The notes under the pieces: model-generated | What the model saw: the letters and a program-made list of their open reading frames with translations, nothing else | The model's database searches: none | What the model was told of the DNA's origin: nothing | Shown: positions 6,856-15,204 of the stretch, in pieces | Layout of the letters: each line of letters starts with the position of its first letter | Numbering within the stretch: position 1 is the first letter of the stretch | Translations under genes and position numbers: made by a program | NCBI GenBank assembly: GCA_035510715.1 | Contig: DATKGQ010000010.1 | Location: 1 to 23,347, forward strand | Origin: DATKGQ01 sp035510715 | GTDB lineage: Bacteria; Patescibacteriota; Saccharimonadia; Saccharimonadales; UBA4665 | Length of the DNA: 23,347 bases | Direction of reading: 5' to 3'

Positions 6856-6863
6856 CATCTGTT

Positions 6864-8738
6864 ATGGATAACAAACCATTTGGACCGAATCAAAGGCATA
6901 ATAATACGAATACCAATCGCCGGGGGTTTAAGAACGCCGGCTTTATTGCTTTATTGGTGCTGTTAGCACTGATTGTTTTCGCAGCGTACGGACAACCCAG
7001 CAGTTTAAAAACCATTCCACTAACCCAGGCCATTACCAACGCTAATCAGGGCCAATATAAGAAAATTTTGGTTAAAGGTAATGAGCTGGACATAACACCT
7101 AAGGGACAGAGCCAAGCCACCTTAAAATCCTTTACCGATCCGAATACCAGCCTTAAGCAGATTGGCTTTAACTTTAGTAAAACTACCATTGGATATACTT
7201 CAACAAGCACCGGTTCGGCTTGGCTGACACTTGGTCTGGAATATGTGCTGCCGGTTGTGCTGATAGGCTTACTTTTCTTCTGGATGTTACGCAGCGCTCA
7301 AGGACAGGGCAACCAGGCATTGAGTTTCGGCAAAAGCCGTGCCCGACTATATGGCAATGAAAAAGACAAGATGAGTTTTAAAGAGGTTGCCGGCAGCAAC
7401 GAGGCTAAACAAGATCTAGAGGAAATAGTAGAATTTCTGAAGTTTCCTAAAAAATTCGCATCAGTCGGCGCTAGGATTCCAAAGGGCGTTTTACTTATCG
7501 GTCCACCTGGAACCGGAAAAACAATGTTAGCCCGGGCAGTAGCCGGCGAAGCCAATGTGCCTTTCTTCAGTATTTCCGGCTCAGAATTTGTTGAGATGTT
7601 TGTCGGCGTTGGCGCATCACGCGTCAGAGACTTGTTTGCGAAGGCCAAGAAGAATGCGCCCTGTATTGTCTTCATCGATGAAATCGACGCCGTCGGCCGT
7701 CGCCGTGGTTCCGGTATGGGTGGCGGACATGATGAACGGGAGCAAACGCTCAACCAAATCCTGGTTGAAATGGATGGGTTTGAACAGGGCCAGAATGTCA
7801 TCGTTATGGCGGCAACTAACCGGGCTGATGTGCTTGACCCGGCCCTATTAAGACCTGGCCGTTTTGACCGCCGGGTCGATATTGATTTACCCGACCGCAA
7901 AGATCGTGAAGCAATTCTAATAGTGCATTTCGCATCGAAACCGACTGATAAGGATGTAAATCTAGATGAGCTAGCCGCAAAGTCAGCCGGTTCATCGGGC
8001 GCTGACTTGGCTAACATGGCCAACGAAGCAGCGATTATTGCTGCCAGAAAGAATCATGACAAGATTGACAACAGTGATGTGACTGAAGCGTTTGAAAAAG
8101 TGGCTATCGGGCCGGAGCGCAAAAGCAAAGTAATGAGTGATAAAGAGAAAGAATTAACGGCTTACCATGAGTCGGGTCACGCAATTGTGGGACATGTATT
8201 ACCGGATAGCGATGTTGTCCATAAAGTAACAATTATTCCGAGAGGTGGTACCGGTGGTGTCACCTGGTTTATTCCGCCTGAAGATAAAAGTTATCACTCA
8301 ATTATTGAATATAAAGATGTTTTGGCCCGGATGCTCGGCGGCCGGATAGCCGAGGAAGTTGTCTATGGGCATGATCGGGTAACAACTGGAGCCGGTAACG
8401 ATCTTCAAAAAGCAGCAGAACTAGCCCGGGATATGATAGTTAATCAAGGCATGGGCAAAAAATTGCGTGATCAGGTTTTCCATTCTGACGAAGGCATAAT
8501 GATCGAACGGCTGGTACATGAGCGGGAATATTCGGACGAAACGGCTAAAGTCATAGACGAAGAAGTGGAGAGTCTTATTACTGAAGCAGCCAACCGGGCG
8601 CGCTTTGTTATTAAAGCTAATCGTGACAAGTTAGAAATCTTTAAAGACTGTCTGCTTGAGAAAGAAACTGTTGACGCCGACGAAGCTGCAAAATTACTCA
8701 AAGGCTCAGTCATGCCAAAGACGGCTTCTCTATATTAG
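6864..8738 (+). CDS. ftsH: ATP-dependent membrane zinc metalloprotease FtsH
   Basis: FtsH degrades misfolded and regulatory membrane and cytosolic proteins as a hexameric AAA+ protease at the inner membrane. The 624-aa protein has a membrane segment at about 25-43, an extracytoplasmic domain (45-120), a second membrane segment (about 122-142), Walker A GPPGTGKT (213-220), pore loop FVGVG (246-250), Walker B IVFIDEID (268-275), the second region of homology with arginine fingers (RPGRFDR, 330-336), and the protease motif HESGH (435-439) with the third zinc ligand Asp513 in TGAGNDL. All catalytic residues are present and length is normal. It follows tilS closely. No terminator is visible in the 90 nt before the next gene, so the TraG-like ATPase may be co-transcribed. 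Confidence 0.98.
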   Translation: MDNKPFGPNQRHNNTNTNRRGFKNAGFIALLVLLALIVFAAYGQPSSLKTIPLTQAITNANQGQYKKILVKGNELDITPKGQSQATLKSFTDPNTSLKQIGFNFSKTTIGYTSTSTGSAWLTLGLEYVLPVVLIGLLFFWMLRSAQGQGNQALSFGKSRARLYGNEKDKMSFKEVAGSNEAKQDLEEIVEFLKFPKKFASVGARIPKGVLLIGPPGTGKTMLARAVAGEANVPFFSISGSEFVEMFVGVGASRVRDLFAKAKKNAPCIVFIDEIDAVGRRRGSGMGGGHDEREQTLNQILVEMDGFEQGQNVIVMAATNRADVLDPALLRPGRFDRRVDIDLPDRKDREAILIVHFASKPTDKDVNLDELAAKSAGSSGADLANMANEAAIIAARKNHDKIDNSDVTEAFEKVAIGPERKSKVMSDKEKELTAYHESGHAIVGHVLPDSDVVHKVTIIPRGGTGGVTWFIPPEDKSYHSIIEYKDVLARMLGGRIAEEVVYGHDRVTTGAGNDLQKAAELARDMIVNQGMGKKLRDQVFHSDEGIMIERLVHEREYSDETAKVIDEEVESLITEAANRARFVIKANRDKLEIFKDCLLEKETVDADEAAKLLKGSVMPKTASLY

Positions 8739-8828
8739 CAAAGGGCTGCTACGGCATCTGTATTTTCACCTGATGAAATGGGACAATAAGATTGTAACTG
8801 ATAAATAACAATATGACTGATAGAGAGT

Positions 8829-11390
8829 ATGCCAAATTTGAAAAATAATATTGACGATGAACATCCAGGTTACGGTGTTGTACTGCTTCTGCAGGTGCCG
8901 CGGACCAATGACAAGAAAGAATTAGCTGCCGAGCAAATGTTTGCTTCGCTACATGGTTTGTTGACGATGCCAAGTAATGGCATGTTCAGTAACTCCCGGC
9001 GGGAAAAAATTAGCTTTGAAATCGCTGTCCTAAGAAAAAGAATTGGCTTTTATGTCTGGACTCCTGATTACTTAAAGAGTTTTGTGGAAGAACAAATTTA
9101 TGCTCAGTACCCGACAGTCCATATATCTGAGATCGATGATTATACGATGAATCAGGAGCAAACTTTCTCAACGGTGTTGGTGACCGAACTGAAGCTTATT
9201 AATAATGATGCCCTGCCAATTAAAACTTTTCAGAATTTTGAAGTAGATCCGCTGGCAGCCATTACCGCTACGTTAGCGAAGTTTAATGACGACGAAGAGG
9301 CCTGGATCCAGTTAGTGGTGCGGCCGGCTCCCGGCAACTGGCACAAACATAACGAACGTTACATTAAAGGCTTAAGTGGGAAAGCCAAGAGCGGGATGTT
9401 GACCAGTTTTTGGAATGGTGCTCAAACGGCCGGCGAAGCGGCAAAATTAAGTGATTACGAGCAAACCCGCGTAACAGCTGCCGAAGAAAAAAGCCAGAAA
9501 CTGTCCCTTGAATGCTGCGTCAGGATTGTTTATCGCGGCAATATGCCCGAATCCCATGCTAAATTACGCGCCCAATCGATCATTGCCAGTTACAAACAAT
9601 TCAATACGACATATCTCAACGGTTTTGAACAAAAACGAATTACCAGTGATCCTTTCCTTGAGGCTTTGTACCGTGCCCGTGAATTCAACCGCCACGGCTT
9701 TATGTGCAATATAGAAGAAGTGGCAACGCTGTATCACCTCCCGCACACCAATGTTGAAACCCCATTTATATTATGGGCCTTATCCCAGACTGCCGAACCG
9801 CCCGCCAACCTTCCGCTCGTAACTGCGGAGCAGCGGGATGATATAAGTCCAATCGCGGCCACTAATTTCCGGGGGCACAACACTATGTTTGGACTGCCCC
9901 GGGTTGACCGGGGGCGGCACTTGTATATCATCGGACAAACTGGTGTCGGTAAATCGGCACTGCTTGAACTGCTGACAATCTCAGATATTTACAGTCCTTT
10001 CGGCTTTGCGGTCATTGATCCGCACGGCGATTACGCAATCAGTATTTTAAGGCGTATCCCGCCGGAACGGGCAAATGATGTAGTCTATTTTAACCCGGCT
10101 GACACCGATTTTCCGGTCGCTTTCAACCCTATGGAAGTGTCTGACCCGAAATTAAAAACACACACTTGCTCGGAAATTATCGGCGTTTTAAAACGGATGT
10201 TTGAATCCTGGGGACCGCGTCTAGAATATATCTTGCGCTACAGTATCCTGGCGTTGTTGGATTATCCCGAATCGACAATGCTCGATATTACCCGCATGCT
10301 GACCGAGAAGAAATTTCGGATGGAGGTCATAGAGCATGTGACTGATCCGGTAGTCCGGAACTTCTGGACAGTGGAGTTTGCCAGCTGGAATGACAAGTTT
10401 GCAGCCGAAGCGGTCGCGCCGGTACTCAATAAAGTCGGCGCCTTTACCGCCAATCCCTTGGTCCGGAATATTATCGGCCAACCGAAAAGCAGTTTCAATA
10501 TCCGCAGTATCATGGACGAGCACAAAATATTAATTGTTAATCTTAGCCGCGGTTTAGTCGGTGAAGACAACGCCGCCTTGCTCGGTGCTTTGCTGATTAC
10601 CAAAATCCAGTTAGCGGCCATGAGCCGGGCAGATATCGCCGGCGAGAAACGTACGCCGTTCTATTTGTACGTGGACGAATTCCAGAATTTTGCAACTGAT
10701 TCATTCGCGATGATTTTAAGTGAAGCCAGAAAATACGGCCTGAACCTTACCGTCGCCAACCAGTACATTGCCCAGATGTTACCTCAGGTTAAAGATGCCG
10801 TTTTCGGTAACGTTGGCTCAATTATATCCTTCCGGATGAGCCCCGATGATGCCTCCAGCATGACAAAATACTTCGAGCCTAAATTTACTGACTTTGACCT
10901 AGTTCATATGCATGAGAGACATTTTGTAATCAGCATGACCATAGAAGGTGAGAAAATACAGGCATTCTCGGCTATTACCTTAACCCTGCCTCCCCAACAG
11001 AACGATAATTCACAGATGATTATTGAGCACAGCCGTGAACAATATGCCATCAGTCGTGAAAGCGTCGAACGTTTAGTGGGTGAACGCTATCTTTCGACGT
11101 CAGTCGCAGCCAAACAGCAAGCAGCACCCAAATCTGTTCAGCCACCAGCCACCAGCGCTTTGCCCAAATTGCCTCCGATTAATGCCCCGGTGCATCACAA
11201 CCCCTCGGATGTATTGGCGCATGCCGCCCTGCGTGGCTCGGATGTCGTGGAGAAGCTACCGGTAAAACCAAAACGCCATCGGACCCGGCGGCATAAACAC
11301 AACAACCCTAACCAGCCGTTGCCGGTAATTACCACCATTAAAACTGCCGGACAACTCGGCGAGCAGGATCAAATTATTAAATTGCGGTAG
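8829..11390 (+). CDS. TraG/VirD4-like type IV secretion or DNA-translocase ATPase
   Basis: This 853-aa protein has an N-terminal domain of about 330 residues that I do not recognise, then a RecA-like motor. Walker A is GQTGVGKS (369-376, Lys375); VIDPHGDY follows about 25 residues later, a motif of HerA/VirD4/VirB4-type ATPases; Walker B is YVDEFQNF with Asp616 and Glu617; downstream comes a region (ANQYIAQM, GSIISFRMSPDDA) typical of TraD/TraG coupling proteins. The last 110 residues are Pro- and Ala-rich and then strongly basic (KPKRHRTRRHKH), suggesting nucleic-acid binding. No membrane segment is evident, unlike classical VirD4, so membrane placement would need a partner. It could move DNA or protein through a type IV system or support type IV pili; no other such gene is in the window. 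AGAGAG just before the ATG may serve as SD. Confidence 0.85.
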   Translation: MPNLKNNIDDEHPGYGVVLLLQVPRTNDKKELAAEQMFASLHGLLTMPSNGMFSNSRREKISFEIAVLRKRIGFYVWTPDYLKSFVEEQIYAQYPTVHISEIDDYTMNQEQTFSTVLVTELKLINNDALPIKTFQNFEVDPLAAITATLAKFNDDEEAWIQLVVRPAPGNWHKHNERYIKGLSGKAKSGMLTSFWNGAQTAGEAAKLSDYEQTRVTAAEEKSQKLSLECCVRIVYRGNMPESHAKLRAQSIIASYKQFNTTYLNGFEQKRITSDPFLEALYRAREFNRHGFMCNIEEVATLYHLPHTNVETPFILWALSQTAEPPANLPLVTAEQRDDISPIAATNFRGHNTMFGLPRVDRGRHLYIIGQTGVGKSALLELLTISDIYSPFGFAVIDPHGDYAISILRRIPPERANDVVYFNPADTDFPVAFNPMEVSDPKLKTHTCSEIIGVLKRMFESWGPRLEYILRYSILALLDYPESTMLDITRMLTEKKFRMEVIEHVTDPVVRNFWTVEFASWNDKFAAEAVAPVLNKVGAFTANPLVRNIIGQPKSSFNIRSIMDEHKILIVNLSRGLVGEDNAALLGALLITKIQLAAMSRADIAGEKRTPFYLYVDEFQNFATDSFAMILSEARKYGLNLTVANQYIAQMLPQVKDAVFGNVGSIISFRMSPDDASSMTKYFEPKFTDFDLVHMHERHFVISMTIEGEKIQAFSAITLTLPPQQNDNSQMIIEHSREQYAISRESVERLVGERYLSTSVAAKQQAAPKSVQPPATSALPKLPPINAPVHHNPSDVLAHAALRGSDVVEKLPVKPKRHRTRRHKHNNPNQPLPVITTIKTAGQLGEQDQIIKLR

Positions 11391-11548
11391 TTAATGATGA
11401 TCTGGGGCTGGCCACCCGTCAGACTATTGCCATCATAACCGGCGAATATGTCGACGACAGGCAACAAGCATTAGACAGAGAATTGGCCAAACAGCTTTTT
11501 GGCGAGCTTAATAACTACTTAGCCGAGCATCATAAACACTCTGTCTAG
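11381..11548 (+). other. 55-codon open stretch without a usual start codon
   Basis: In the -1 frame relative to the ATPase gene, codons run open from just after a TAA at 11378-11380 to a TAG at 11546-11548. The translation looks protein-like, mixing acidic, Leu/Ala-rich helical segments (for example ALDRELAKQLFGELNNYL). No ATG, GTG or TTG exists in the first half; only ATT (11381) or CTG (11402) could start it. It may be a frameshifted former C-terminal extension of the ATPase, a product of -1 frameshifting at its 3' end, a non-AUG small gene, or chance. The rest of 11391-11676 holds only the CIRCE promoter described separately. Confidence 0.3.
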
Positions 11549-11591
11549 AATATTTAAAATCAGCTAGTCAGTAAATGATTAAAAATGATTC

Positions 11592-11618
11592 TTAGCACTC
11601 TTGACATATGAGTGCTAA
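11592..11618 (+). promoter_or_regulatory. CIRCE operator (HrcA binding site)
   Basis: A perfect inverted repeat TTAGCACTC (11592-11600) and GAGTGCTAA (11610-11618) with the canonical 9-base spacer. This is the known binding site of the HrcA repressor, whose gene starts 59 nt downstream, so the operon is autoregulated and should be released on heat shock or when chaperones are titrated. Confidence 0.97.
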
Positions 11619-11629
11619 ATACCTATCAT
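11601..11629 (+). promoter_or_regulatory. Sigma70-type promoter of the hrcA-grpE-dnaK-dnaJ operon
   Basis: TTGACA (11601-11606), a 17-nt spacer and TATCAT (11624-11629, 5/6 to consensus) form a near-ideal promoter. The -35 box lies entirely inside the CIRCE spacer, so HrcA binding would block polymerase directly. Transcription should start near 11636, giving a leader of about 40 nt. Confidence 0.85.
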
Positions 11630-11676
11630 ATATGGAAGAACTAGCACTGTAGGCTGGTGAGTGCAAATCATAAATT

Positions 11677-12381
11677 ATGACGAATAGACAACAACAAATT
11701 TTGAGTGCCATCGTTGAGCAGTATGCAGAGGTGGCAAGTCCGGTAGGCAGCAGCTTGCTAGCTAAAGTATTTGGTGTCAGCTCGGCTACTATTCGGGCTG
11801 AGATGGCTGAATTGGAGCACATGGGCTATATTATGCAGCCTCACACCAGTGCTGGCCGGGTCCCAACTGACAAGGGTTACCGCAGCTATGTCAACCGCCT
11901 GGGCGAAGAGCAGCAACCACCGAATATACTAAGGGCTGAACAGGCTTTAAGCGCCCGGGTAGAAAGTGGCGGATTACCGGAACGGACCATCCGTAACGCT
12001 GTTGAAACACTGGTTGAGGCGACCAGCAATTTAGGCTTGGCGACAATTGGCAACCGTCTCTATATGAGCGGTTTGTCTAATTTGTTCGGTCAACCGGAAT
12101 TCCTTAATGCTCTTCAGGTCCAACAAGTTGCCAGGTTGCTTGACAATCTGGAGCCCTGGCTTTACGAAGCTTCGCCGAATGAACTGCTTAATGTTTACAT
12201 CGGTCATGAAAACCCAATTGGCAGAAGTGCCGGCTGTTCACTGATAATCAGCCGCTTCCGCAGTACCTACTCTGACCATAGCTATATTGGTGTACTTGGA
12301 CCTACCCGTCAAAGTTACCGCGAAGTAATGCTGCTGGTCCGGCGGGCCGGAGAAACGCTTGAGGATGCACTCTATGTCTAA
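11677..12381 (+). CDS. hrcA: Heat-inducible transcription repressor HrcA, shortened form
   Basis: HrcA represses chaperone genes by binding CIRCE. The 234-aa protein keeps the N-terminal winged helix with the hallmark VSSATIRAEMAELE (35-47) and HTSAGRVPTDKGYR (56-69), and the C-terminal family end NLFGQPEF (135-142), VYIGHENP (173-180), SLIISRF and GVLGPTRQSYREV (205-217). Typical HrcA is about 340 aa. The missing 100 or so residues fall in the middle, between TLVEATSNLGLAT (111-123) and NLFGQPEF, where the inserted dimerisation/sensor subdomain normally lies. The promoter at 11601-11629 carries its operator. No good SD precedes the ATG; GGTGAG is about 17 nt away, too far. The 3' end overlaps grpE by 8 nt. 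Confidence 0.95.
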   Translation: MTNRQQQILSAIVEQYAEVASPVGSSLLAKVFGVSSATIRAEMAELEHMGYIMQPHTSAGRVPTDKGYRSYVNRLGEEQQPPNILRAEQALSARVESGGLPERTIRNAVETLVEATSNLGLATIGNRLYMSGLSNLFGQPEFLNALQVQQVARLLDNLEPWLYEASPNELLNVYIGHENPIGRSAGCSLIISRFRSTYSDHSYIGVLGPTRQSYREVMLLVRRAGETLEDALYV

Positions 12382-12853
12382 ACAACCGGTAAAATCATCA
12401 GTGAATAAGAGCCCGGAGAACCTTAAGCAGCAAATTGCTGAATTGACAGCGGCATTGCAAAGAGAGCGGGCTGACGCCATGAATGTTCGCCGCCGCTCTG
12501 AAGAAGATCGTCTCCAACTGGCTGATTTTTACAAAGCTTTAATTGTCAGGCAGCTTCTGCCGGTCATTGATGATCTGGAAAGGTCGTTAAAACACGTTCC
12601 GAAAGAACTTGAAGACAACGATTATGTCCTAGGTGTAAGCAGTATAATTAAACAGTTTGAAAAGTTTTTATCCGACATTAGCGTAGAACGGATAGCAACA
12701 GTCGGGACAACCTTTGACCCCCGCTATCATGAGGCAGTTATCATGGAAGACAGTGACGGTGACCATGAGATAGTCAGCGAAGAATTGCAGGCTGGTTACA
12801 AGATAGATGAAGAAATTATCCGTCATGCCAAAGTAAAAGTAAAAATGGAGTAA
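12374..12853 (+). CDS. grpE: Nucleotide exchange factor GrpE
   Basis: GrpE releases ADP from DnaK. The 159-aa protein has the usual N-terminal long helix (about 15-50, LKQQIAELTAALQRERAD then NVRRRSEED), the dimer core RQLLPVIDDLERSL (the family motif LLPVLDNLERAL) and the C-terminal beta domain FDPRYHEAVIM and LQAGYKIDEEIIRHAKVKV. I chose the ATG at 12374 over an in-frame TTG at 12359 because GAGG at 12361-12364 is a well-placed SD for it. It overlaps the hrcA stop by 8 nt (ATGTCTAA), which implies coupled translation. The acidic N-terminal tail seen in many GrpE proteins is short here. Confidence 0.95.
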   Translation: MSKQPVKSSVNKSPENLKQQIAELTAALQRERADAMNVRRRSEEDRLQLADFYKALIVRQLLPVIDDLERSLKHVPKELEDNDYVLGVSSIIKQFEKFLSDISVERIATVGTTFDPRYHEAVIMEDSDGDHEIVSEELQAGYKIDEEIIRHAKVKVKME

Positions 12854-12874
12854 TATACGACAGAAAAATATAAT
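12846..12874 (+). promoter_or_regulatory. Possible internal promoter before dnaK
   Basis: A perfect TATAAT at 12869-12874 lies in the AT-rich 64-nt grpE-dnaK gap, 17 nt after a weak TGGAGT. It could give extra dnaK transcription not governed by CIRCE. The -35 is poor, and AT-rich DNA often yields such boxes. Confidence 0.3.
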
Positions 12875-12917
12875 TTTATAAGTATTTAGAAAGAGATATT
12901 AAAGATAGGAGTAATAT

Positions 12918-14843
12918 ATGGCAAAAGTAATCGGGATTGATCTAGGTACAACTAATTCGGCGATGGCTGTTATGCAGTCCGGTAAGCCGGAAGTTATTAC
13001 TAATTCCGAAGGTACCCGCACCACACCCAGTGTGGTAGCAGTCAATAAAGGTGGTGAGCGGTTGGTCGGACAAGTTGCCCGCCGCCAGCAAGTAACTAAT
13101 TCCAAAAATACTATTTATGAAGTGAAGCGGCTGATCGGCCGGCGCTGGGAAGACAAGGAAGTCCAGCGTGACCTGAAGCTGATGGGTTTTGAGATTGTCA
13201 AGAGCGGCCAAGGCATTAAGGTCGTCATGGGTGACAAGCAATATAGCACCGAGGAAATTAGTGCCATGATTCTTGGTAAGTTGAAAGTTGATGCCGAGGC
13301 ATTTTTGGGTGAAACTGTTAACGAAGCGGTTATTACCGTGCCGGCCTACTTTGATGACTCACAGCGCCAAGCTACTAAAGATGCCGGTAAAATAGCCGGC
13401 CTGGAGGTCAAGCGGATTATTAACGAACCGACCGCCGCCGCCTTAGCTTACGGCCTGGATAAGGAAAGTAAAAAAGATGAGAAAATAGCCGTCTATGACT
13501 TAGGCGGCGGAACGTTCGATATCTCCATTCTGGAACTTGGCGACGGTGTTTTTGAAGTGAAATCAACCAATGGCGACACGCACCTCGGCGGCGCTGATTT
13601 TGACCGGGTAATCGTTGATTATCTGCTGGAGGAATTTAAGAAAGAACAGGGCATTGATTTATCTGGCGATAAAGCTGCCATGCAGCGGATGCGCGATGAG
13701 GCCGAGAAAGCCAAGATCGAATTAAGCTCAACCAATGAAGTCAATATCAATTTACCCTTCCTGACTGCTGACGCTGACGGACCGAAGCACTTTGAGCACA
13801 AATTAAGCCGGGCGAAGTTAGAGCAACTGGTCGGCGATCTTATTAATCAGACTCAGATCCCCTGTGAAAAGGCTCTTAAAGATGCCGGGTTAAAGGCCAG
13901 CGATATTAATGCTGTTGTACTAGTCGGCGGAATGACCCGCATGCCAGCCGTCCAAGAAAAAGTTAAGCAGATATTTGGTCAGGACCCAATGAAGGGAGTT
14001 AATCCTGATGAAGTAGTAGCCGTCGGCGCCGCTATTCAAGCCGGCGTTCTGCAGGGCGATGTTAAAGATATCCTGTTGCTTGACGTCACACCGCTAAGTC
14101 TCGGAATTGAAACTATGGGCAGCGTGATGACAAAATTAATTGATCGTAATACCACCATTCCGACCAGTAAAAGCGAAGTTTTTTCAACGGCTGCCGATAG
14201 CCAGCCCCAAGTCGAAGTTCATGTTCTTCAGGGTGAACGCGATATGGCCGGGGACAACAAATCGCTCGGACGTTTTATATTGGATGGCATCCCGCCAGCA
14301 CCGCGCGGCATACCTCAAATTGAAGTAACGTTTAACATCGATGCCAACGGTATCCTAAACGTGACTGCCAAGGATAAGGGAACCGGTAAAGAGCAAAGCA
14401 TTACGATCCAGGAGAGCGGCAACCTTGATAAGACGGAAGTTGAAAAAATGGCTAAAGACGCTGAAGCGCATGCTGAGGAGGATAAGCAAAAGCGGGAATT
14501 AGTTGAAAGCCGCAATACGCTAGATAGCGCTATCTATCAAGCTGAGAAACTCCGCCGGGACAATGAAAAGAAACTTAGTGACGAAGATATGAAATCGCTT
14601 AATCAAGCTGTTGACAATGCTAAGAAGGCTACCAGTGACGAAAAAGCTGATAAACAATCACTTGAAAAAGCGATGAAAGAACTTAATGACACCTTGATGC
14701 CGATTGGCGCCAAAATGTATGAAGCCGCCAACAAAGAAAAAGCTGATACTGCTGACAGTGAACCGGATAAATCAACCGATGAACCCAAGAAAGGCGATAG
14801 CGATGAGCCGATTGAGGGCGAGGTCGTAGATAAAGAGAAATAG
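12918..14843 (+). CDS. dnaK: Chaperone protein DnaK (Hsp70)
   Basis: DnaK binds unfolded peptide segments in an ATP-driven cycle with DnaJ and GrpE. The 641-aa protein is full length. The nucleotide-binding domain shows GIDLGTTNS (6-14), NEPTAAALAYG (169-179), VYDLGGGTFD (192-201) and VVLVGGMTRMPAVQ; the linker is VKDILLLDVTPLSLGIE; the substrate domain and helical lid follow, ending in an acidic tail with EGEVVDKEK. A perfect AGGAG SD (12907-12911) lies 6 nt before the ATG, the strongest in the operon, in keeping with high expression. It is the third gene of the CIRCE-controlled operon. Confidence 0.99.
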   Translation: MAKVIGIDLGTTNSAMAVMQSGKPEVITNSEGTRTTPSVVAVNKGGERLVGQVARRQQVTNSKNTIYEVKRLIGRRWEDKEVQRDLKLMGFEIVKSGQGIKVVMGDKQYSTEEISAMILGKLKVDAEAFLGETVNEAVITVPAYFDDSQRQATKDAGKIAGLEVKRIINEPTAAALAYGLDKESKKDEKIAVYDLGGGTFDISILELGDGVFEVKSTNGDTHLGGADFDRVIVDYLLEEFKKEQGIDLSGDKAAMQRMRDEAEKAKIELSSTNEVNINLPFLTADADGPKHFEHKLSRAKLEQLVGDLINQTQIPCEKALKDAGLKASDINAVVLVGGMTRMPAVQEKVKQIFGQDPMKGVNPDEVVAVGAAIQAGVLQGDVKDILLLDVTPLSLGIETMGSVMTKLIDRNTTIPTSKSEVFSTAADSQPQVEVHVLQGERDMAGDNKSLGRFILDGIPPAPRGIPQIEVTFNIDANGILNVTAKDKGTGKEQSITIQESGNLDKTEVEKMAKDAEAHAEEDKQKRELVESRNTLDSAIYQAEKLRRDNEKKLSDEDMKSLNQAVDNAKKATSDEKADKQSLEKAMKELNDTLMPIGAKMYEAANKEKADTADSEPDKSTDEPKKGDSDEPIEGEVVDKEK

Positions 14844-14892
14844 GCTTTAACCTTTGCTTAAGGCAAAAAGACTTTAGAGAGAGTGAGTAAAC

Positions 14893-15189
14893 GTGTCGGA
14901 CGATGAACTGATAGAACTGGTTATAACTTGCCAAAGTTGGCAAAAGGCACATGCCCTAGTTGATGAGTTATTCGCGCTTAAACTTCTCCGGTCCGCCGAA
15001 TTTATCCCGTCACCGGCTTCTTCTTTGGTAATGGCGATTTACCGCAATTCCCAGAACGTTAACGTGGTTATTCAGACCAATACTTCTGATATTGCGTCAA
15101 TTAAAATAGTGGTAAGCAAAGCCCAGTACGAGGTGTCTATTACCCAAGGAACTCCAGCTGTGAATGCTGGTGCTTGCGGTACTATTTAA
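14893..15189 (+). CDS. Small CutA-like protein inside the DnaK operon
   Basis: This 98-aa protein sits between dnaK (49 nt away) and dnaJ (15 nt away) on the same strand. It aligns by eye with CutA1, a trimeric ferredoxin-fold protein of about 110 aa: a first strand ending VITC, a helix with A..LVDELFALKLL, an IPSPASS turn like the CutA IPG..S turn, a NVVIQTNT strand like the CutA ILKT strand, a helix, and QYEV like the CutA HPY..P segment. The conserved HPYE/W residues of CutA are mostly missing, so it is a divergent member. CutA was linked to copper tolerance, but its biochemical role is unsettled. The start is GTG with a weak AGAGAG upstream. Position implies heat-shock co-expression with DnaK and DnaJ. 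Fold call moderate; function unknown. Confidence 0.6.
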   Translation: MSDDELIELVITCQSWQKAHALVDELFALKLLRSAEFIPSPASSLVMAIYRNSQNVNVVIQTNTSDIASIKIVVSKAQYEVSITQGTPAVNAGACGTI

Positions 15190-15204
15190 GCAAGGGAATT
15201 AAAA

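Noticed and set aside
7298..8023. Long open frame (241 codons) on the minus strand opposite ftsH
   Set aside because: It lies antisense to the conserved AAA+ core of ftsH, its translation is Ser/Arg-rich and low in complexity, and it has no RBS. It is a codon-bias shadow.
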